This document shows positions 56,414 to 64,000 of a stretch of 64,000 nucleotides of DNA, one piece after another; the first letter of the stretch is position 1; the number at the start of each line of letters is the position of its first letter. The position numbers and the translations under genes are program-made. The stretch spans positions 28,822,001 through 28,886,000 of the forward strand of contig OY776130.1 of assembly GCA_963675135.1 (NCBI GenBank). The letters run 5' to 3'. This DNA is from Galeopsis tetrahit (taxonomy: Eukaryota > Streptophyta > Magnoliopsida > Lamiales > Lamiaceae). Under the pieces are notes generated by a model, which searched no databases, was not told the DNA's origin, and saw only the letters and a program-made list of their open reading frames with translations.

Positions 56414-57396
56414 TAGATTTGTCAAAATAGGTTAGATCTGTTGGACCGGCAGGCACGCGCCTATAAAAAAATGTGGGTTGATTGAGCAATACAAGCTCAT
56501 TTAAAAGGCGGCCTATACGGGCTAGACCGCATGGATCGTGGATTTTGGCAGATTGGACCACGGGGTTTTTAATTAATTTTTTAAAAAAGTTGAATGAAAA
56601 AGTAATGCGTTGTTTTTTTTTTTTTTTTTAAGTTGAACTATGAGTAAAATAGTGATAACTATAAATTAATGGAATTAATTAAACTTTAAATCAATATACA
56701 AAATCACAAAATATTATACTAAATAAAATTAAAATTTGATAATGAGAATACACTGGTGTTGTCGTCCATGTATTCACATGACCATATGAGAGACTTGATA
56801 ATTAATGTAGATTCAAATCTCTTTTTAACTTTCAATTCTCTTTATAAATGCATAATTATTATGAGTAGATTGACAAAGTGTGTGGTGAGATGTGTATTGA
56901 CAAATTGACATTTGCTATTGATAGTTGAGTTGATTTGTCAATTAGACTTCCGTTGAATATCATATAGTGATTATGTTCTTTTGGCAATAAGAATTTCAAC
57001 AATTTGAAGGTTTAAATTTTAGTTCGATTGATTTGTCAATTAAATAAAAAGAATTATATTTAAGTTTTTTTTTATTCTTATAAAAGATTAAAATTATTCA
57101 CGTCAACTGAATGGATTTAATCAAAGATTATCTAAAAATATTATTCGTACTTTATTCTTTTAGTAATTATTTATATATTGTTTAAAATTTCATATATAAT
57201 AATACATGTAATTATATATATATATATATATATTGTAAAAGTTTGTGGGCTAGCCCGTAACCCGTCATAGATTGGGTTGGGTTAGTATTTTTCAACCCAT
57301 CCCCACCGGACTGGGCCACCCGCCAAAACCCGTAAGATGATGGGTTGCGGTGGGTTATGGATTGTTCCGCCCCGTTAACCTATTTTGACAACTCTA
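56414..57396. mobile_element. Non-autonomous hAT element, 983 bp
   Basis: Terminal inverted repeats TAGATTTGTCAAAATAGGTTA and, on the other strand at the right end, TAGAGTTGTCAAAATAGGTT (one mismatch over 20). Flanking 8-mers TCTTCAAT (56406-56413) and TCTCCAAT (57397-57404) match at 7 of 8. GC-rich subterminal ends with CCCGTAACCCG/GGGTTGGGTT-type words. No transposase. A TA run lies at 57216-57233. Confidence 0.85.
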
Positions 57397-57404
57397 TCTC
57401 CAAT

Positions 57405-60139
57405 AATTTCCTCTCATCGAGCCCTAGAGGGAATTTCACAAATTGAAACACTTTATTGACTTTATCCGGCCTTCTTCTTAGGACAAAACGTGTCTATCGA
57501 TTCCATTGAAATTGGTTCTAGCTAATTAAGTGCTAAGTGTCCTCTAACTACACTCTATTGGGAAATTTGTGAAAAAAAAAGACACTAATTCATTATCCTT
57601 CTTCTTACAAAGGCTTAACGAATCTAAGGATGCAAAATATAAGGGCGTGGAGCTTTAACTTTCTAGGGAAATCATGCCTTTGACTTTAGAGGCGACACTC
57701 TCAAAAGAAGTGGGAGTAAGAGAATAGATGTGGACATCAAATCTAAGTAGAAAAGAAAATGAAGACAAGAGATAGAAAATACATTAACACTAGAGAAAAA
57801 GAGAATCAATCGAATCACCGCTGAAAAACTTGAAGGTCGCCTGAATTCCGATCAAGATATAAGTGTATCGCAATTGAAAAGATAAATTTTCTAGCAAGAG
57901 GAAAAAAGTAAAAAGCATAAAAGGTAAAATCCTTTACATATGGAAAAAAGATGATGACTTATGAAAAATCGGTCGAGATGGAAGTAAACTTAGAGATGCC
58001 TATGAAGGAAAGACTAAGATCCAAAGTAAAAAAATCAAATTTTAAAAGTAAAAAATGTACAGGAAAAAAGTGATATAAGCTAGAAGTACCTCGTTAAGTC
58101 GAAGATGTCTCATTCTACGCCGAGTGATATTTAAGAACGCAAATCGCTCTGAGTGAGGGAGTACTAGTTGAAAGAGGCCAGGTCAGAGATGACCTACCAA
58201 AGTTTAAGCCCAATCTTTAGATAGTTCAGTATGAATTGAATCCTTCTAGAAAAAGTAAACGAGCTCAATACCAGAGATTACCAAAGCACATCCTCAGGGT
58301 AGAGTTTGTATTTTACCTTCTCTAACCCATTAAGTGAAATATATGAGAAAACTCAGCTAAGCTAATGTGAACGGATACTATGTGCGTACTACCTGCCCAG
58401 ACAACGATAACAAATGCCTTCAAATGAAAGTATTGTAGCCTTCTTGAGCTTTAAGCCCAGGACTTGGACATTTTTGTATGAGAACTGATGATAGTGTGAG
58501 AAGAGATCATATGTCCTCTTAAAAGTAAGCTTATTCAAGGACTCGACTCGGTAATGACTTGAAGATCATCTTTCCCGCTACAAAAATAGGACAAAAGTCA
58601 CCATCTTTATGTCAAAATAAAGAGTGTGCACTACACAAAGTCAGGACAATAATATCAATGTGTCAGAAATCGTATCATAACGTGGCAATAGACAAGTATG
58701 AAAACCTAGAGACAAAGAATATTTTTTTTATTTTACACTCTCTAGGGTAAGATATAAATATCCTCCCCATCATTTTTTTAGAACAACACACTTATATTTT
58801 ACTATTCACTCAATATTTCTCTAACTAGAATATATACTAACTTTAAGTGTTAGAGGGTCGTCGCCTAAACTCTCTCCGACCTGATTTTACAGGTCATTGT
58901 CGTTTGAATCGGTGGATTCAACCTACTTCTACTCAAAATCTTTTTGAAGGATTTTTTAATTCTCTCTCTATTTTTATTTGAACATTCACAATGAGCTTAA
59001 TCGATTTACATCTAGTGTTAATTAAATGAAGTTGGCGATACCACAATCTTTTACTTCTTTTTGTTCATCCATATATTATAAACATGCATTTGGGTAATTT
59101 TGAATTTTACAAATTATTAACCAATTCTATAATGCTGGCTAAGTGTTGATTTCAAGGTCACCAAAATTGATGTAGAGACAAAAACATATACAATGATTCA
59201 CTTAAAATATTCCATGAACTATTTGAACATCTCAATTTACTTTTCCGAATAAAAGAAGATGACACTTTATGATGAGAACTATTAAATTGATATAGCGTCC
59301 AAAATAATGAGAACAAAATTGAAATATAAAATATATAGCAAGACTGTTGAACCTATAATTGCTACTTAACGATGAAAATTGCTTAAAGATGTAGATAATT
59401 AAAATGTGGTATCAATCTCATTAATAAGATACAACAAAATTATCCCGAGACTTAAAAAAAAAAATACAACAAAATATTTTTAATAATAATGCTAATAATT
59501 TTAAATATAGTCTCATTTATTTTTGGAAAGGTGTATAATGTTAAAATTACCTCATATTTAATTTATTGTATATAAAAAAAGATTTTTAATTCCTTGATCA
59601 TTTAAATTAAAGTTTATATGTAAAATTTAAAATATTAGATACAATAAATAATATTTTATTGATGTTGTATGTAAAATAAAATAACAGCATCATTTTGTAA
59701 ATTTAGCAAATTAATTAGACAGTGGATCTACATAATCTCATAGTAGTAAATCATAATTAATGATTAAATAGATCAAGATTTAGACAATAATAAAATGATA
59801 AAATTAAAAAAATAGGTACGTGGCATGAAATGGTTGGGGCAAGAGCAAAAGCAGTCAAATCACACGGGAAATGGAGCAGTACAGTCAAGTGTCCTTGCTT
59901 CCCCCACTTTCTATTATTTCTAGGCTATTTTAAATATTTTATTTTTCTCGAATTTCCACATTTTCTTTTTCTTATTCAATTCCACTGTTGAAATTCGTAT
60001 TTTTGGCCTTTTCAATGCGATATTTTATATTTTCCCCGATTTAAAATAATTAATTAATTATTGTATCCAGACCAGTCAAGGATTTGAAGGCAACAAACAA
60101 GTGGGTCTAAAAAACAAAGAGAAAAAGAAAAAGAGGAGG
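57405..60139. other. Intergenic sequence upstream of the U-box gene
   Basis: No gene supported. 57640-58760 is less AT-rich and rich in purines, and has TATAAATA at 58753-58760 followed by a GTCGTCGCC/GACCTGATTTTACAGG segment; it could be an old LTR or transcript leader, but no ends were found. The last part (59820-60060) is the likely promoter region of the U-box gene. Confidence 0.5.
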
Positions 60140-60199
60140 ATGCCCTTTCTCTCTCATCATATCCTATTCTCTCTCTCTCTCTTCATGGAGTGCCTTTGA
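60140..60199 (+). CDS. Possible upstream ORF (19 codons) in the U-box gene leader
   Basis: ATG at 60140-60142 to TGA at 60197-60199, spanning a CT-rich tract (60169-60184). If the transcript starts before it, this uORF and other short ATG frames before 60574 could lower translation of the main frame. The transcript start is not known from sequence. Confidence 0.3.
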   Translation: MPFLSHHILFSLSLFMECL

Positions 60200-60573
60200 A
60201 TCCTCAAACTTTCAGGTTTTTTTTCATCTGGGTCTGAATTATTTCTTCATTCTGTGCCGTATTTCTGTTCAAAATTGAATCTTTTTCTTATTTATTTACT
60301 GGATCTCTGTGTATTGAAGATTTGTTTATATGATTTTTGAGGCTTGATTATGAATGCTGTATGATGTGTTTGAGTGAGTCTTTTGACCAAGGAAAGAGAA
60401 AAATCAGATAAAAGTGAAAAGATGTGCCCTTTGAAAGGTGCATTATTGCTTGTGAATGTCAATGAAAGTGAGATACTTTGAGCAATTTTTCAATTTTTTT
60501 TCTGCTCGGCCTTTTCTCAAACACCTCATGTGCACCATTATTTCTTGAAAGCCTTTCTTGTTACCAATTCAAA

Positions 60574-61899
60574 ATGCCCATGTTTCTTGGCCTTGAGGGG
60601 GGTGGTGATGGCCGTATATTAGATGTAGAATCTGCCGTCAAAGATGGGGTGTTGGGCGGTGTCGCCGCCGGAGGATACGGCGGAGGGACGACGGAGAAGT
60701 TGGATCTGAAGAAAATGATTGAAGAGCTGAATTTATGTGAAGTCCCATCAGTTTTCATTTGCCCTATTTCTCTTGAGCCAATGCAAGATCCTGTTACTCT
60801 CTGTACTGGCCAAACATATGAGCGATCCAACATTCTCAAATGGTTTAGTTTAGGGCACTACACTTGCCCTACAACTATGCAAGAGCTCTGGGATGACACA
60901 ATTACCCCTAACACCACATTGCATCATTTGACATACACATGGTTTTCTCAAAAGTATGTTCAAATGAAGAAACGGTCCGAAGATGCTCAGGGCAGAGCTT
61001 CGGACCTTCTTGCCACTCTTAGGAAAGTTAAGGGCCAATCAAGAATCCAAACCCTAAAGGAGCTCAAGAAGGTCGTGGCCAATCACGCGACTGCTAGGAA
61101 AACCGTCGTTGATGAGGGGGGCGTAGTGCATCTCTCGTCTTTATTGGGTCCGTTTACGTCTTATGCAGTCGGGTCTGAATGTATAGCGATTCTCGTGAAT
61201 TTGAGTTTGAGTTGTGACTCGAAAATGACCTTGATGCAACCTGCCAAGGTTTCATCGATAGTGGATGTTATGAATGAAGGGTCGGTTGAAACGAAGGTCA
61301 ATTGCGTAAAATTGATCGAGGCGTTGATGAATGTGAAGGATTTTCGATCAGAGGTCGTTGCTAGCCATAGCTTATTGGTTGCTTTGATGAGGGTTGTGAG
61401 GGATAAACGGCATCCATGTGGGCATTTCCCGGGGCTTAATCTACTCAAATCGATCTCTTCGTATAAAGAAGTTCGTAGTTTAATCGTGAGGATTGGGGCA
61501 ATACCTCAGTTGTTAGAATTGATACCAATCTTAAATGCAGATTGTGTGGAGTTAACCCTTTCCGTATTAGACGTTCTATCGTCTATCCCCGAGGGGAAAC
61601 AAGCTCTGAAGGATTGCACCTTCACTATTCCAACAATGGTGAAACTGCTGATGAGAGTAACGGAAACTTGTACCGATTTTGCCCTCTCGATTCTGTGGTG
61701 TGTATGCCAGCTGTCGCCTGAGGAGTGCTCGTTGGTGGCTGTGGACGCGGGTCTTGCAGCAAAGCTTCTTCTCGTCATCCAGAGTGGTTGTGGGGCCACT
61801 CTTAAGCAGAGAGCTGCTGAGCTTTTGAAGCTATGCAGTTTGAATTATACGGATACGATCTTCATTTCGAAGTGCAAATTGACGAGAACAATCCAATGA
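60574..61899 (+). CDS. PUB30/31-like: U-box E3 ubiquitin ligase, PUB30/31 type, 441 aa
   Basis: Intact single-exon gene. The start is taken at ATG 60574 (MPMFLGLEGGG), matching how PUB30/31 proteins begin (MPMY/MPMF then glycine-rich); the open frame extends 32 codons upstream with no ATG. Residues about 58-131 are a U-box (VPSVFICPISLEPMQDPVTL, GQTYERSNILKWFSLGHYTC, CPTTMQELWDD), which binds the E2 enzyme without zinc. Residues about 160-430 form armadillo-type helical repeats (LATLRKVKGQSRIQTLKELK, SYAVGSECIAILVNLSLS), the likely substrate-binding part. Length is close to Arabidopsis PUB30/31 (about 445 aa, from memory). Predicted role is ubiquitin transfer in cytosol or nucleus; substrates unknown. 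It ends at TGA 61897-61899 and faces the HAD gene. Confidence 0.95.
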   Translation: MPMFLGLEGGGDGRILDVESAVKDGVLGGVAAGGYGGGTTEKLDLKKMIEELNLCEVPSVFICPISLEPMQDPVTLCTGQTYERSNILKWFSLGHYTCPTTMQELWDDTITPNTTLHHLTYTWFSQKYVQMKKRSEDAQGRASDLLATLRKVKGQSRIQTLKELKKVVANHATARKTVVDEGGVVHLSSLLGPFTSYAVGSECIAILVNLSLSCDSKMTLMQPAKVSSIVDVMNEGSVETKVNCVKLIEALMNVKDFRSEVVASHSLLVALMRVVRDKRHPCGHFPGLNLLKSISSYKEVRSLIVRIGAIPQLLELIPILNADCVELTLSVLDVLSSIPEGKQALKDCTFTIPTMVKLLMRVTETCTDFALSILWCVCQLSPEECSLVAVDAGLAAKLLLVIQSGCGATLKQRAAELLKLCSLNYTDTIFISKCKLTRTIQ

Positions 61900-62587
61900 A
61901 GGAGAGTTTTGAGACGAGCATTGGAGCCCGGGCTCCTCGCAATAATGTGGATTGTAAAGATACAAAAGATTTGGTGCAGAATGCAGATAGATAGGTGGTA
62001 TTTATGTTGGTATGTATGGTTTTTAGTGGAGTTTTGCAATTGCAATTGTAATTTTTGAGCAGTTGTTTTGCTCCATAATATCTGCTGCACTTATCTCATT
62101 CTTATAATACGCCCTCCAATTTTCCCTTTAAATTTTGGTTTTAGGTTTTTAGAGTGTAGCCAAAGGCCTATTATTAGGCCACATCTATTCCATGTGTACA
62201 ATTTTTCCCTTTTCTGATTATTATTCCGATCGAAATTAGCATAAATAAACACTCTCAGGGTGATGTTTTGTCTATCGAAATGTCAAGATTGCGTGTGATT
62301 AAATGACAATGAGTTTGGTGTATTGATTGTGTCACTGAATAATTAATCTCCTGGTATGTATGTGATGTGACATTAATAAAATATTAAAAAATGAGTTGTT
62401 GACTCAATCATTTAAATTTATTTCATCCTAATTTCAAATAGAAAAAACAGGCAAAATTAAATAACGATAAATTACTATAAAATCCAGAAAATGGAGTTCC
62501 ACAAAAATAATAGTAATATTAGAATTCAAATTTCCACTCAAATACTAATGGTTTTCAAAAGAATACAGGGAATTGGATTTACAGATG
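61900..62587. other. Convergent 3' intergenic region between the U-box and HAD genes
   Basis: About 690 bp with no coding region. AATAAT/AATATC-type signals near 61940 and 62075 could serve the U-box transcript. An AT-rich tail before 62588 would be the HAD 3' UTR. The open frame at 62491-62766 plus is the antisense of the HAD last exon. Confidence 0.6.
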
Positions 62588-63868
62588 TTAAGGAAACAAC
62601 TTTTTACGGAGTCTTGAAACCGACAAATCCGCCCCGCCAAAGCCATCCATCACAGCAATCGCAGACGGGAACTCAGCCCTTGACGTTGAGCTTCCGGAAA
62701 CGAAAAAAAGAAGTTGATCAGCACATGGAAAGCATAGGAAAACAGCTGATATCGATTATGTCCTAGTTTGCATTTTACCTGCTTCGAAGAACAACGCAAG
62801 GCATGCCAATACGCTCAGCAGCTGAAACTCCAGATTGGCTTCCAGCCACCAAGACACAGTTGCTAACCGGAACTTGCACATTTTCCGCCCCTGCCCTCAG
62901 TGCAACAACAATATTTTGCAAGCTGTGTAAATGAGTGAGACGGGTACTTCACTTTGATATTTGAGTGCCAATCTCTCCTTTAACACCATTGACTCGTGAT
63001 CGTATAATAAAGTAAAATAGGATCCGTCTCATGAGACATATTCAATATAGTTCAACTACTTTTAATGACAAATACAAGGTTTTTACGGTTCACAAGACCT
63101 AACAAAGTTGCAAGATATAACAAGTTACATATTCATATATTCTTTTGGAAGTTAAAAGTAGTTTTTTAGTCCTGCAAGTTGCCCATTTTTCAATTCCAGT
63201 CCTGTCGGCTTTCACGATTTGAAAATCGTTTGTTAGCTTTCAATTGTTTGACAATATAGACTAGTAACTTCCTAAAGGAGGTGAAACATGTAGTTGACAC
63301 TGGCGTGGCAGGGTCTGATAGGTCAACCGAATGTTTCAACTCCTACAGTTAGTTACCTGACTAGCAGGTTGAAAAATTGATATCTACAAAAGTATTTTCG
63401 ATTCTTGAAAGTTGACAGGACCAAGACCGAAACATGGGTAACTTACAGGACTAATAAAGCATTTTCCCAAAGTTTTAATTGGACTCTACACATTATAGCT
63501 CACGAGAAGAAAAAGGGCAGTGTACAAGAAAAGAATGCGATGAAAATACCTTTCGCTTGAACTAGTATTGAGTTCCACTTTCAGCTTCAGCATAGAAGCA
63601 ACTGCCTCCGCAATTCTCTGTTTTTCAGCGGAAGCTGACTCCAAAAAACAAATAAATCTTAGTGAGGTAACCTTAAAACATGGGAGAAAACACGTTAAAA
63701 AAGAGACGATCACCTGCTTTACTAACTTCCTTAGCTAATTGTTCATCCAAACCGGAAGACACTCCTTTTCCAGACACAAGTTGACCATAAAAGCTTTGCT
63801 TTACCTCTTTATCTCCAATAATCTTTGTCTTAGAGATTCTATCAGTCCCAAGCTTTTCTACTATTGAT
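62588..63868 (-). CDS. Plant HAD-like hydrolase, last four exons (5' part outside window)
   Basis: Exons read on the minus strand: 63714-63868 (IVEKLGTDRISKTKIIGDKE, YGQLVSGKGVSSGLDEQLAK), 63550-63634 (SAEKQRIAEAVASMLKLKVE), 62779-62922 (LQNIVVALRAGAENVQVPVS, NCVLVAGSQSGVSAAERIG), and 62588-62690 (TSRAEFPSAIAVMDGFGGAD, ending RLRKKLFP and TAA at 62588-62590). All junctions are GT...AG and phases agree; introns are 79, 627 and 88 bp. The sequence resembles a plant haloacid-dehalogenase-superfamily protein of the CbbY-like group, probably plastid, with the late HAD motif in NCVLVAGSQSG. The nucleophile aspartate motif would be upstream, so activity cannot be judged here. Confidence 0.85.
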
Positions 63869-64000
63869 CTAATAAACACAATGATTCATCAATAACAATT
63901 GCAAGCAGAATTTAGGGAATATATTTTTAGGGCAAATGTTTTTTTTTTTTTTTTCACCTATAATTTACACCCACTTTGATTTTAATCCTCCCTCCAACTT

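Noticed and set aside
58559..58750. 63-codon plus-strand frame
   Set aside because: No features of a protein; possibly in a decayed LTR.
60478..60573. Upstream extension of the U-box frame
   Set aside because: No ATG in this part (opens at TTG); the family start is at 60574.
62491..62766. 91-codon plus-strand frame
   Set aside because: Antisense to the last exon of the HAD-like gene, whose splice phases and motifs are convincing.
1..64000. CRISPR arrays, bacterial operons, tRNA or rRNA genes
   Set aside because: None seen; repeats have no CRISPR-like spacing, and tRNA-like words are retrotransposon primer sites only.

Overview
The window looks like intergenic chromosome from a flowering plant, most likely a dicot. 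It is AT-rich, packed with nested LTR retrotransposons, LINEs, hAT elements, a CACTA end and Stowaway MITEs, and has two recognisable host genes at the right end. Species was not determined. Lineage names below (Sirevirus, Ty3/gypsy, hAT) rest on motifs and terminal structure read by eye, not on database searches.

Layout. 1-6006: minus-strand copia element E1 (3' LTR outside the window), Sirevirus-like, with at least four coding lesions and heat-shock-element-like motifs upstream of its LTR TATA box. 6168-7222: probable Ty3/gypsy-type solo LTR. 7223-24163: nest of two related copia elements. E3 (plus strand; polypurine tract and 3' LTR remain) was split by a complete 15.26-kb minus-strand element, E2 (7643-22905), with the 5-bp target duplication AAAAC. 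The E2 LTRs differ by only four substitutions and two indels, so it is recent. Downstream of pol, E2 carries a 4.7-kb single-frame coding region cut by two TAA codons, then an array of short motifs complementary to its own primer-binding site. 24164-27434: AT-rich DNA with a PAS1-like exon fragment and a CACTA terminus. 27435-35227: degenerate plus-strand copia E4, interrupted in its RNase H region by a 3,682-bp hAT element (31121-34802) with an exact 8-bp target duplication. 35228-37140: a 279-bp tandem duplication and a 104-bp tandem array. 40500-40931: 5'-truncated LINE. 41367-43259: small LTR element with target duplication GAAAC and a TPR-protein fragment resembling the SDI1/MS5 family inside. 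44938-50520: two minus-strand LINE remnants, one split by a 1.24-kb solo LTR (target duplication AATCT). 53842-57396: two Stowaway-type MITEs, a 1.2-kb near-palindrome and a non-autonomous hAT.

Host genes. At 60574-61899 is an intact single-exon U-box E3 ligase gene (PUB30/31 type, plus strand). Convergent to it, at 62588-63868, are the last four exons of a plant HAD-like hydrolase gene on the minus strand. Nothing else looks like a functional host gene. Most other open frames are element coding remnants or chance frames.
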